Source: Gemmatimonadota bacterium (lineage in GTDB: Bacteria; Gemmatimonadota; Gemmatimonadetes; Longimicrobiales; Gaopeijiaceae). Taken from it: a DNA stretch of 64,000 nucleotides. Positions 24,868 to 33,018 of this stretch are shown piece by piece (the first letter of the stretch is position 1; each line of letters opens with the position of its first letter). The stretch covers positions 1 to 64,000 of the forward strand of contig JAJDTB010000039.1 in the NCBI GenBank assembly GCA_022827345.1. Reading direction: 5' to 3'. Made by a program: the position numbers and the translations under genes. A model generated the notes under the pieces. It was not told the origin of the DNA and searched no databases. It was given only the letters and a program-made list of their open reading frames with translations.

Positions 24868-27507
24868 ATGACCCTCGTCCATTTGAAACAACACAGCACT
24901 CGTTCGGCTCCCACCGCGCTGGCCCTGCTGGCAGCAGTCCTCATCATCGCCTGCGAGAACCCGCAACCCCCCGCCTCGTGCGGCACCGTCCCCGAACAGA
25001 CGATCCACGTGGGCGAGTCGGCCACCGTCAGCGTGTGCTTCAGCGACCCCAACGAGGACATGCTGACGTTTGCCGCGACGTCGTCGGATCCAGGAGTGGC
25101 AACGGTCGCCGGCGCAGGCGGCACGGTGACAGTCACGGCGGTGTCCCCCGGCACCGCAGTCGTTACCGTCACCGCCACCGATCCCGGCGGACTCATGGCG
25201 CAGCAGAGCTTCCGGGTGGTGGTGCCGAATCGCGCGCCCGCCGCGGTTGGCGTCATCGAGGACCGGGAGCTGATGGTGGGCGACACCGCCACGCTGGATG
25301 TCGCCGTGCGTTTCAGCGAGCCCGACGGGCAGGCGCTGACGTACAGCGCGGCCTCGGCCGACCCGGCGCGCGTCACGGTCTCGGCGCAGGGGACGACGGT
25401 CACGCTCGTGGCGCTCGCAAAGGGGACCGTGGCCGTGACGGTCACCGCCACCGATCCCGGCGGACTCACGGCCACCCAGTCCTTCCAGGTGACCGTCCCG
25501 AACCGCGCCCCGGTCGCGGTCGATTCGATCCCGGCGCGCACCATCGAGGTCGGCCGGACCGACACGATTGCCGTGTCACCCTTCTTCACCGATCCCGACG
25601 GTGACACGCTCTCGTACACGGTCGCCCTGACGGACAGCGCCCGGGTCGCCGCTGTCGTCGCTTCCGACACCATAATCGTGACGGCGCTCGCGAAAGGCGA
25701 GGCCGCTGTCACAATCACTGCCACGGACAACGAAGGGGCTTCGGCCGCCCATACCTTCCGGGTGACCGTGCCCAACCGTCCACCCGCGGCCACGGACTCG
25801 ATCCCGCCCCTCACTCTCTTCATCGACGAGAGCGACACCCTCGATCTCACGCGTCACTTCGGAGACCCCGACGGTGATCCGCTGACCTGGAGCGCCGAGG
25901 TGTCCAACAGCGAGGTGGCCGCCGTCGAGCTCTCTCGGGGGACCGGAGGACTCACTGTAACCGCCGTCTCACAGGGCGACGCCGTAGTCACCGTGACTGC
26001 AACCGACGACGAGAGCCTGACCGCGCAGCAGAGCTTCCCGGTCACCGTTCCCAACCGGCCCCCCACCTCCACCGGCGCCTTCCACGCCCAGGCGCTCTTC
26101 AAGCGCGATACGGTTCGGTTCGAACTCGGCCGCTACTTCGCCGACCCGGACCGGGACACACTCGACTATGCCGCCACGAGCTCCGACATCGGTGTGGCAA
26201 CCGTGACCGTCGCAGGCGCGACCCTCGCCGTGAGGACCACGGGCGCGGGCGAAGCCACGATCACCGTGACCGCCACGGATCCGGGCGCCCTGCAGGCCCG
26301 GCAGAGCTTCACGGTAAGGGTGCAGAACCGCGGTCCGAGGGGGACCGCCCCGATACCGGCCCAGGAACTCGTCGAGAGGCAATCGGTCACGCTCGACATG
26401 GCATCCCGCTTCGAAGACCCCGACGGCGACCCTATCACCTTCACCGCCGAGACATCGAACGCCAGGGTCGCCACGGTCAGGGTATCGCGGTCCGACGTCA
26501 CGGTACGCGGCGTCCTCCGGGGCGAAGCCGAGATCACGGTCACCGCCACGGACACCGACGGCGCCACCGCAGCCCAGAGCTTCGCGGTGACGGTCGAGCG
26601 CATCACAATGGACTTCGACATCGGCCTCGGGTTCGGCCCCGACGTGACCGCTTCCCAGCAGCGCGTGCTGCGAAACGCCGCATCGTACTGGATGTCCGCC
26701 CTCAGATTCACGGAGTTCGAGGACATCGAAGTCAACGACCGCCTCACCTGCCGCTCCCCCGTAGTCACGGCGGAGGTGACGGTCGGGACCATCGACGATG
26801 TCGGGATCGTGTTTACGGTGGCTGACATCGACGGTGACCTCGGCACCCTCGCGCTGGCCGGCCCCTGTTTCGTACGGACGCGCGGCGGCATGCCGCTGCT
26901 CGGCATCGTGGTCTTCGATCGTGCCGACATCGATTTGCTCGCCGGGCGTGGGAGCATGACGGAGGTCGCGGTTCACGAGATTGCACACGTCCTGGGGCTC
27001 GGCACGCTGTGGGACAGAGGCGGCCTGCTGCGCGATCCTTCCGAGACCGATCCCGGGGCCGACACCCACTTTGCGGGACCGCTGGCGACCGCTGCGTTCG
27101 ACGCCGCGGGAGGCTCGGACTACGCGGGTGCCAAGGTACCGGTCGAGAACGGGGGCGACGACGGCCACTGGAGGGAATCGGTGTTCGGCCGCGAACTCAT
27201 GAGCCCGAAGTTGACGGTGGGCGCGGCCAATCCCCTGAGCGAGATCTCGCTCCAGGCCCTCGCCGACATGGGTTACGACATCGATGTCTCTCGCGCCCGT
27301 CCGTACCGCCTCCCGCCGGCCGGCGCCGCCGCCGCAGTGGCGGAAGCGGGCCTGGAAGTACTCGACTACGGCCGGGATGTCTTGCGCGGGCCCATCGGCG
27401 TCATCGACGCCGACGGCAGGACTGTTGATGTAATTGGAGAGGAACCGGGCGCCGACCTCCGCCTGCGTACCGGCGGCCCGGTGGTGCGAATCACCCTGGG
27501 CAACTGA
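24868..27507 (+). CDS. Lipoprotein with six Ig/cadherin-like repeats and a leishmanolysin-like metalloprotease domain
   Basis: An 879-residue lipoprotein (lipobox LIIAC) starting at ATG 24868. Six repeats of about 90 residues follow, each ending in a VTVTATDPGGLTAxQSFxVTVPNR-type phrase. They resemble cadherin/Ig-like adhesion repeats. From about residue 590 a metalloprotease domain appears, with zinc motif HEIAHVLGLGTLW (H703, E704, H707), a third His in GHWRESVFG (H767) and a Met-turn in ELMSP. This arrangement matches leishmanolysin (M8)-type secreted proteases. A surface-anchored protease on a long repeat stalk is the likely design. The DNA-level similarity between repeats makes copy-number change by recombination possible. 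Confidence 0.85.
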   Translation: MTLVHLKQHSTRSAPTALALLAAVLIIACENPQPPASCGTVPEQTIHVGESATVSVCFSDPNEDMLTFAATSSDPGVATVAGAGGTVTVTAVSPGTAVVTVTATDPGGLMAQQSFRVVVPNRAPAAVGVIEDRELMVGDTATLDVAVRFSEPDGQALTYSAASADPARVTVSAQGTTVTLVALAKGTVAVTVTATDPGGLTATQSFQVTVPNRAPVAVDSIPARTIEVGRTDTIAVSPFFTDPDGDTLSYTVALTDSARVAAVVASDTIIVTALAKGEAAVTITATDNEGASAAHTFRVTVPNRPPAATDSIPPLTLFIDESDTLDLTRHFGDPDGDPLTWSAEVSNSEVAAVELSRGTGGLTVTAVSQGDAVVTVTATDDESLTAQQSFPVTVPNRPPTSTGAFHAQALFKRDTVRFELGRYFADPDRDTLDYAATSSDIGVATVTVAGATLAVRTTGAGEATITVTATDPGALQARQSFTVRVQNRGPRGTAPIPAQELVERQSVTLDMASRFEDPDGDPITFTAETSNARVATVRVSRSDVTVRGVLRGEAEITVTATDTDGATAAQSFAVTVERITMDFDIGLGFGPDVTASQQRVLRNAASYWMSALRFTEFEDIEVNDRLTCRSPVVTAEVTVGTIDDVGIVFTVADIDGDLGTLALAGPCFVRTRGGMPLLGIVVFDRADIDLLAGRGSMTEVAVHEIAHVLGLGTLWDRGGLLRDPSETDPGADTHFAGPLATAAFDAAGGSDYAGAKVPVENGGDDGHWRESVFGRELMSPKLTVGAANPLSEISLQALADMGYDIDVSRARPYRLPPAGAAAAVAEAGLEVLDYGRDVLRGPIGVIDADGRTVDVIGEEPGADLRLRTGGPVVRITLGN

Positions 27508-27629
27508 CGATGACCGCGCCTGGGGGTCGATCCGGGTTGCGTGGCTCCCGCGCATGGGGTAGCCTGACGAGCATCCCGCGCACCGCTGTCCGGCGATTCA
27601 ACCGGCACGTGGCCGCCGGTGCTTTGCTG

Positions 27630-27635
27630 TACAAT
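27630..27635 (+). promoter_or_regulatory. Candidate -10 element of the repeat lipoprotein gene
   Basis: TACAAT (5 of 6 to consensus) sits about 37 nt before the ATG at 27672, in a short AT-rich patch. No good -35 is seen at normal spacing, so an alternative or activator-dependent promoter is possible. Confidence 0.3.
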
Positions 27636-27671
27636 TTTTGCCGACACCAACCTTACGGGAGATTGAGCGCA

Positions 27672-29288
27672 ATGCGAACGATGCGAGTCCTGACCGCGGT
27701 TTTGCTGACGATGGGAGCTTCGGTGCTGATGGCCACCTGCGGAGGCGATACGACCGAGCCCGCCCCGCCCCCTCCGCCCCCGCCCCCCGCAAACCGCGCG
27801 CCCGTCGCGGTCGGCTCGCTCGGCACGATGACCATCGACGTGGGAGTCGAGGTCACGGTCAACGTCTCGTCGAACTTCAACGACCCCGACGGGGACGCGC
27901 TCACCTACTCCGTCGCGACCTCGGACGCCGCCGTCGCCACCGCCTCGGTTTCGGGCAGCACGGTCGCCGTCACGGGCGTCGGCGCGGGCACGGCAAACGT
28001 CACCGTCACGGCCACCGACCCGGGCGGGCTCACCGCCACGCAGACGCTGGGCGTGACCGTCCAGGCCGTGAACCATCCGCCGATTGTGGTCGGTGGGCTC
28101 GACGCCCAGACCATGATGGCGGGCGACACGCTGACGGCGGATGTGGCAGGCGCATTCGAGGACCCGGAGGGCGATTCGCTCACCTTCAGCGCGACCAGCG
28201 GCGATACCGCCGTGGCAACCGCGTCGGTCGAAGGGTCGACGCTGACGGTCGTGGCCGTGGCCGAAGGCACCACAACCGTCGAGGTCACCGCCACCGACAC
28301 GGAGAACAACACGGGCGCCATCCAGTTCGAGGTAACGGTTGAGGCGCTGAACCGCGCACCGGAGGTAACCGACACGATCCCCGATCAGACGATGATGGTG
28401 GGCGACACCGTGCTCCTGAACCCGGCCGACCATTTCAGCGATCCCGACGGCGACGATCTGAGCTACGAGGCCGTGAGCTCGGACACCGAGGTCGTGACCG
28501 CGCTGATCGACGCCGACGGCATGGTCGAGATCGGTGCCCAGGCCGCTGGAGAGGTAGCCCTGACCGTGACCGCGACCGATCCCGAGGGCCTGTCCGCGGA
28601 GCAGCAGCTGACGGTGACGGTCACGGCGCCCCCGCCGGTGGTCGCCGACACGATCCCGACCCACGACATGATCGTCGACAGCATGGTGCCGCTCGACGTG
28701 TCGGCGTACTTCGAGGGCGACGGCCTGGTCTACACGGCGACGAGCTCGGACGAGATGGTGGCCGTGGCGTCGGTCGACGGCAGCACGGTGACCACGATGG
28801 GGGTGGGGGCGGTGGAGGACAGCGTCAGCACCGCGATGCTGATGGTGACCGCGACGAACGCGGCCGGGTCGGCCGTGCAGGACTCGATCATGGTGCGGGT
28901 GCACCAGGAGGAGTATGACTCGCTGCCGGGGCTGTCGGTGAGCGAGGAGGGCGTCCTGATGGCGCAGCTTGGTGCCGCCTCCTTGACGCTGACCTTCTGC
29001 CTCCAACCCAACGAGTTCGTCGTCGGCGGCGACATAGGGACATTCACGGCCTACTGGACCGAGTGGCAGCGCGCCGTGGGCAGCGGATGGGTCACCGCCC
29101 AAGACAACGACAAAGCCCACGTCGTCGGACGCATGCCAGACAATCCAGCAGGCTCAGTATGCCCCATCAATATCGAGGATGAGAAGTTCCCACCCGGTAT
29201 CTACCGCTTGGCCGGCCATGCGAAAATCGGAGACGAAATCGGTTTCTACAAGACGTCCACCTTCGAAAAGAAACCCCCGGAGAGCTGA
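27672..29288 (+). CDS. Ig/cadherin-like repeat lipoprotein without catalytic domain
   Basis: A 538-residue protein. The start is ATG 27672, with GGGAG upstream. The signal peptide ends in LMATC, a slightly atypical lipobox (Thr at -1), followed by a Glu/Pro linker (PAPPPPPPPPANRAP). Four repeats of the same family as the preceding protease gene follow (VTATDPGGLTATQTLGVTV; VTATDPEGLSAEQQLTVTV). The C-terminal segment of about 130 residues is unique and has two cysteines (LTFCLQPNE, SVCPINIEDE) that may form a disulfide. No enzyme motif is seen. Proximity and shared repeats suggest that it and the protease arose by duplication of a repeat stalk with different heads. Confidence 0.75.
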   Translation: MRTMRVLTAVLLTMGASVLMATCGGDTTEPAPPPPPPPPANRAPVAVGSLGTMTIDVGVEVTVNVSSNFNDPDGDALTYSVATSDAAVATASVSGSTVAVTGVGAGTANVTVTATDPGGLTATQTLGVTVQAVNHPPIVVGGLDAQTMMAGDTLTADVAGAFEDPEGDSLTFSATSGDTAVATASVEGSTLTVVAVAEGTTTVEVTATDTENNTGAIQFEVTVEALNRAPEVTDTIPDQTMMVGDTVLLNPADHFSDPDGDDLSYEAVSSDTEVVTALIDADGMVEIGAQAAGEVALTVTATDPEGLSAEQQLTVTVTAPPPVVADTIPTHDMIVDSMVPLDVSAYFEGDGLVYTATSSDEMVAVASVDGSTVTTMGVGAVEDSVSTAMLMVTATNAAGSAVQDSIMVRVHQEEYDSLPGLSVSEEGVLMAQLGAASLTLTFCLQPNEFVVGGDIGTFTAYWTEWQRAVGSGWVTAQDNDKAHVVGRMPDNPAGSVCPINIEDEKFPPGIYRLAGHAKIGDEIGFYKTSTFEKKPPES

Positions 29289-29338
29289 GCCGACGCCCCA
29301 GTGACCCCCCACCCCACCCCCTTGACCGCGCCCACGCG

Positions 29339-30691
29339 GTGACCGCACGCCGGCCGCGCTTCGCGGTCCCGCACCCGCTCGTCCTGCTGACGGTCTGCGT
29401 CGGCCTGGCGGCTCTCGCGAGCCACCTGCTGCCGGCGGGCGAGTACGAGCGGCGCCTCGACGAGGTGTCGGGGCAGCTCATGGTGGTGCCGGGCACCTAC
29501 CAGGAGGTCGAGCCGAACCCGGTGGGGCCGTTCGATGCCATCGTGGCGCTCCCGCGGGGCATCGCCGAGGCGGTCTCGGTGATTGCGCTGGTCTTCCTCA
29601 TCGGCGGCGCCTTTACGGTGGTGGACGAGACGGGGGCGCTCAAGCGCGGCATCACGTCGCTGGTGCGGGCGCTGAGGGGGCGGGACCTGCTCGTGATCCC
29701 CCTCGTGTCGCTCTTCTTCGCCACCGGGGGCGTCGTCGAGAACATGCAGGAAGAGATCATCCCGCTCATCCCCGTGCTGCTCATCCTCTCCCGCAGGCTC
29801 GGCTTCACCCCGATGGTGGCGGTCGCGATGAGTGCGGGGGCCGCGTTCGTCGGGTCGGCCTTCAGTCCCATCAACCCCTTCCAGGTTGCGATTGCCCAGC
29901 GTCTGGCGGAACTGCCGCTGGCGTCGGGGGCGGTCTTCCGGATCGTCTTCCTGCTGATCGCGCTGGCGTTCTGGATCGGGATGACGATGCGCTACGCGAG
30001 GCGCACGCGTGGACGACGGGAGGCCGTGGACGAGGGCGACGCCGAGGGGGTGCGCCCTTCCGACCTGGGGATCTTCGCGCTCGTGCTGGCGACCTTCGCG
30101 CTTGCGGTCGTCGGGATGATCGTGTGGCACTGGGGCTTCGACGAGCTCTCGGCCGCGTTCTTCATCATGGGCGTGATCGTGGGGCTGCTCGCCGGGATGC
30201 GCCTGACGGGGACGGCCGAGGCGTATGTGCGCGGCTTCCGCGGCATGGCGTACTCGGCGCTGCTGATCGGGTTCGCGCGCTCGATCTACGTCGTGCTGCA
30301 GGACGGGCGCGTCGTCGACACGATTGTGCAGGCGATGTTCACCCCGCTCGAGGGGCTGCCGGTGATGGCCTCCGCTTTCGGGATGGTCGCGGCGCAGACG
30401 GTCATTCACGTGCCGGTGCCGAGCGTGAGCGGGCAGGCCGTGCTCACCATGCCGCTCCTGGTGCCGCTCTCGGACCTGCTGGGGATGTCACGGCAGGTGA
30501 CGGTGCTCGCGTATCAGTACGGCGCGGGCCTCTGCGAGCTGCTCACCCCCACCAACGGCGCCCTGATGGCGATCCTCGCCTCGGCTGGTGTTCGCTACGA
30601 GGAGTGGATCCGCCACGTGATTCCGCTCTACCTGGGGCTGGTGGCGCTGGGGCTGGTGGCGATCAGCGTGGCGCTGGGTATGGGACTATAG
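29339..30691 (+). CDS. DcuC/YfcC-family carrier (C4-dicarboxylate or amino-acid type)
   Basis: A 450-residue inner-membrane protein with about 12 hydrophobic segments. Family landmarks are GGVVENMQEEIIPLIPVLL, FVGSAFSPINPFQVAIAQ and, near the C-terminus, PVPSVSGQAVLTMPLLVPL then GAGLCELLTPTNGALMAIL. These are typical of YfcC/DcuC (C4-dicarboxylate anaerobic carrier) proteins, in which the paired hairpin motifs bind substrate. The start is GTG 29339 with no obvious ribosome site. It lies 50 nt after the repeat lipoprotein and ends just before the two palindromes at 30696-30757. Confidence 0.85.
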   Translation: MTARRPRFAVPHPLVLLTVCVGLAALASHLLPAGEYERRLDEVSGQLMVVPGTYQEVEPNPVGPFDAIVALPRGIAEAVSVIALVFLIGGAFTVVDETGALKRGITSLVRALRGRDLLVIPLVSLFFATGGVVENMQEEIIPLIPVLLILSRRLGFTPMVAVAMSAGAAFVGSAFSPINPFQVAIAQRLAELPLASGAVFRIVFLLIALAFWIGMTMRYARRTRGRREAVDEGDAEGVRPSDLGIFALVLATFALAVVGMIVWHWGFDELSAAFFIMGVIVGLLAGMRLTGTAEAYVRGFRGMAYSALLIGFARSIYVVLQDGRVVDTIVQAMFTPLEGLPVMASAFGMVAAQTVIHVPVPSVSGQAVLTMPLLVPLSDLLGMSRQVTVLAYQYGAGLCELLTPTNGALMAILASAGVRYEEWIRHVIPLYLGLVALGLVAISVALGMGL

Positions 30692-30695
30692 GCGC

Positions 30696-30757
30696 AATAC
30701 TAAACACAATTATTTAGTATTTGAATGGGCTAATACTAAACACTATTGTTTAGTATT
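30696..30757. repeat. Two copies of a 26-bp palindrome (operator-like)
   Basis: Copy 2 (30732-30757) is a perfect inverted repeat: AATACTAAACA, 4 nt, TGTTTAGTATT. Copy 1 (30696-30721) has the same arms with one mismatch (right arm TATTTAGTATT). The copies are separated by 10 bp, 36 bp centre to centre, which is a non-integral number of helical turns (about 3.4). They are strongly AT-rich in a GC-rich genome. They lie between convergent genes, just after the carrier stop and 8 bp beyond the stop of the ribbon-helix-helix gene. Neither has the GC stem or T-run of an intrinsic terminator. Confidence 0.75.
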
Positions 30758-30765
30758 GATTCAGC

Positions 30766-30957
30766 TCAACCCGCTTCCTTGTAGCGCCGGAAGAGCAGAT
30801 CGATCGCTTCCACGCCCAACGCCTGCAGAGTCGTGTCGTTCTGGGCGGCCAGTATCTTGAGCCGGCGCGCGGCATCCCTCTCCAGATAGACCACGACCGC
30901 TTTTTTCCCCTGCCTGGTGCGGGCGACCCCGGTCGGCCCCCTCCTCCGTGTCGCCAT
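30766..30957 (-). CDS. Small ribbon-helix-helix DNA-binding protein
   Basis: A 63-residue protein. The start is ATG 30957 (AGGAG about 10 nt upstream), and a longer frame upstream is not credible. The second half reads GKKAVVVYLERDAARRLKILAAQNDTTLQALGVEAIDLLFRRY, the pattern of antitoxin-like ribbon-helix-helix proteins often found beside ParA-type or toxin genes: one beta strand that enters the DNA groove, then two helices. The basic N-terminal tail (ATRRRGPTGVARTRQGKK) fits non-specific DNA contact. No toxin or partition partner is adjacent. The two palindromes directly downstream are plausible binding sites. Confidence 0.75.
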   Translation of the reverse strand: MATRRRGPTGVARTRQGKKAVVVYLERDAARRLKILAAQNDTTLQALGVEAIDLLFRRYKEAG

Positions 30958-31118
30958 TGCCGTGTTACTCCTCATCCCCGTCCTGCCTCTCTGCCAAATC
31001 AGCACATCCTGTCTCACCAAAGGCACTTCGCTTGTGGCCAAATGATGGCACTCCATGGATTCAACATTGTGGTACACAAACATGTACGCAAGTATTCCGG
31101 CTGGGTTGCCGCCTTGAA

Positions 31119-31163
31119 AATGGTGCAAATCCGCGTTGAATTGCGGTGTTTTAGTGCACCATT
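31119..31163. repeat. Nested stem-loop in the 30958-31243 gap
   Basis: The 286-bp stretch between the ribbon-helix-helix gene and the terminator at 31244 has no gene that I can support. It contains one clear structure: 9-bp perfect arms AATGGTGCA (31119-31127) and TGCACCATT (31155-31163) enclosing an inner 4-bp stem (CCGC 31131-31134, GCGG 31143-31146). A smaller TTGTG-GTA-CACAA palindrome lies at 31067-31079. It could be an operator, an RNA hairpin in the leader of the minus-strand gene, or a mobile-element remnant. Confidence 0.5.
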
Positions 31164-31243
31164 GCGCCATATTCCGTGATTTCCGCCAAGGAAACGGCCT
31201 CCGAGGCGACCTCCACGACGCGCACCTGATACTGCGCACGCAC

Positions 31244-31293
31244 AAAGAAAAAATGAACGGGCCCGGACGCCTCGACCTGTGGCGTCCGGGCCC
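31244..31293 (-). terminator. Intrinsic terminator of the TPR gene
   Basis: A perfect 13-bp stem, GGGCCCGGACGCC (31259-31271) with GGCGTCCGGGCCC (31281-31293), and a 9-nt loop. On the minus strand it is followed by a T-rich tract (six T at 31253-31248). It lies 24 nt after the stop of the TPR gene. This is the clearest terminator in the window. Confidence 0.85.
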
Positions 31294-31316
31294 GAAAACC
31301 CGTTGGAACCGGGACC

Positions 31317-32939
31317 TTACCGGCTCGAGCTCCCCCCGCCTCCCGCCGCCTGCTCTTCCACGAATCCCCGCGCCTCGTCGAGCCCGGGGATGCCGTCACG
31401 GCCCTCCCACAGCGACGCGACCTTCGCGTAGTTCTCGAGCGCGACCATGGTGTTGCCCATCGCGGCATTGGCGCGGGCCAGCCCCAGGAGCGAGCGCGGG
31501 CGCCCGGCCATGCGCATCAGCGAGGTCTCGAACATCTCGGCTGCGTCTTCGGGACGGTCCAGCTCGAGCAGGAGCTCGCCGTAGAGCTCGTGCACCGGCT
31601 TGATCGGGTTCGCCGAACCGCGCGGCGGCGCCATCGCCTCGACCGTCTCGACGGCCTTGTCCATGAACCCGGTCGCCACGTCGGCGTGCCCCATTCCCTG
31701 GTGCAGCAGCGCGCTGACCTGCATGTGCATGACATGGTCGTAGCCGCGGCCTTCGGACTTCTCCCCAAGCGCCTTCTCGGCGGCCGCCAGCGTCTCCTGG
31801 TCGCCGGTGCGGGCCGCGCTCAGGCCGGTGGCGAGCAGCTCGACGGAGCGCATGTCGTCGGTGACGGGCCGCACGTCCCACTCCTCGGTCTCGACCGTGT
31901 AGCGCGACTGCAGGAGCGGCAGCGCGCCGCGCGCCCGCTCGATCCCGGCCGTCCCGCGCGCGCCGCCCACCTCGAAGCCCTCGTGCTCGACCATCGCCGC
32001 GATGCGCTCGATCCACACCCGCGCCTTCGCGTAGTCGCCGCGCTGCAGGTCGCCGTACTGGCCCCAGTCCAGCGAGTGCACCGCGTCGCCGAGCGCGTCA
32101 CCCGGCTCCCACAACTCCTGCGCGACATCGTAGGCGGATTGGTTGTGGCCCGAGACCAGGTCCCACATGCCGTGCTGGATGAAGATGTGCGTGGGCATGT
32201 GGCGCGCGTGCGACACCGCCGGCGCGATGTCGGCGAAGGCGTAGGCCGCCTCGAGCGCCAGCGGCGCGTTGATGGGGTGGTCGAAGGAGTGGATGGTGTA
32301 GTGGGCCGCGCCCGGGTGGACCGGGTTGTCGCTGAGCAACTTGAGCGCGATCGTGCCGGCGCGGATGTTGTAGCGCTCGGTGACGTTGCCGTTCAGGCGG
32401 TTGACGCCCAGCAGCGACAGCGCGTAGAACGCCGCGATCTCGGGGTCGTCGGGATACGCCTCGTGCAGGCCGCCCATCGCCTCCATGTACTCGAAGCGGC
32501 GCTTGGTGTGGTCGCCGTCGCCCCAGAGGATCTCGACCGCGCGCATGAGCCCCTTCTCGCGCTCGGTGGGCGCCTTGGCGATGCGCTCCTCGGCGGTCGG
32601 CGCGAGACGCTCCAGGGCCTTGCGCGGCTCGGTCGGGTCCATGTTGGTGACGAGCGGATGGTTGTAGGCGAGCGACTCGCCCCAGTAGGCCAGCGCGAAG
32701 TCGGGATCGATCGCCTGGGCCGCGTGGAACTGCTCGCGCGCCTGCTTCCAGCCGAAGCTGTGCAGGATCGCGACGCCGCGGAGGAAGTGGGTCTGGGCCT
32801 CGCCGGTGGCCGAGGTCGGGAAATCGATGACCCCGACCTCGTCGAACTGCGCGGCCGCGGGCGGCGGCGCGACCAGGGCAGCGAGGATAAGGGCAGCGGC
32901 GGCGGCCGCGCTCCAGACGGTCGTGCTCGATCTCTTCAT
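31317..32939 (-). CDS. Exported tetratricopeptide-repeat protein
   Basis: A 540-residue secreted protein. I chose ATG 32939 because GAGAGG lies 9 nt upstream, while the ATG at 32948 sits directly on that sequence. The signal peptide ends in PPPAAAQ. TPR-like helices run through the protein (FLRGVAILHSFGWKQAREQF, AIDPDFALAYWGESLAYNHP, and a C-terminal set at AEMFETSLMRMAGRPRSLLG). The central AVSHARHMPTHIFIQHGMWD and the AAHYTIHSFDHP segment form a His-rich block conserved in this family of uncharacterised secreted TPR proteins. It may bind metal, but its role is unknown. It is a single gene ended by the strong terminator. Confidence 0.82.
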   Translation of the reverse strand: MKRSSTTVWSAAAAAALILAALVAPPPAAAQFDEVGVIDFPTSATGEAQTHFLRGVAILHSFGWKQAREQFHAAQAIDPDFALAYWGESLAYNHPLVTNMDPTEPRKALERLAPTAEERIAKAPTEREKGLMRAVEILWGDGDHTKRRFEYMEAMGGLHEAYPDDPEIAAFYALSLLGVNRLNGNVTERYNIRAGTIALKLLSDNPVHPGAAHYTIHSFDHPINAPLALEAAYAFADIAPAVSHARHMPTHIFIQHGMWDLVSGHNQSAYDVAQELWEPGDALGDAVHSLDWGQYGDLQRGDYAKARVWIERIAAMVEHEGFEVGGARGTAGIERARGALPLLQSRYTVETEEWDVRPVTDDMRSVELLATGLSAARTGDQETLAAAEKALGEKSEGRGYDHVMHMQVSALLHQGMGHADVATGFMDKAVETVEAMAPPRGSANPIKPVHELYGELLLELDRPEDAAEMFETSLMRMAGRPRSLLGLARANAAMGNTMVALENYAKVASLWEGRDGIPGLDEARGFVEEQAAGGGGSSSR

Positions 32940-33018
32940 GTCGATCATCCTCTCGCTTCGGCCGCTCTCTCGGCCGTGTGGTTCAAAGCCCGGGGACCAG
33001 CCCCCGCGGCGGTACTGT

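Noticed and set aside
31067..31079. TTGTG-GTA-CACAA palindrome as an operator
   Set aside because: The arms are only 5 bp and no promoter element lies beside it.
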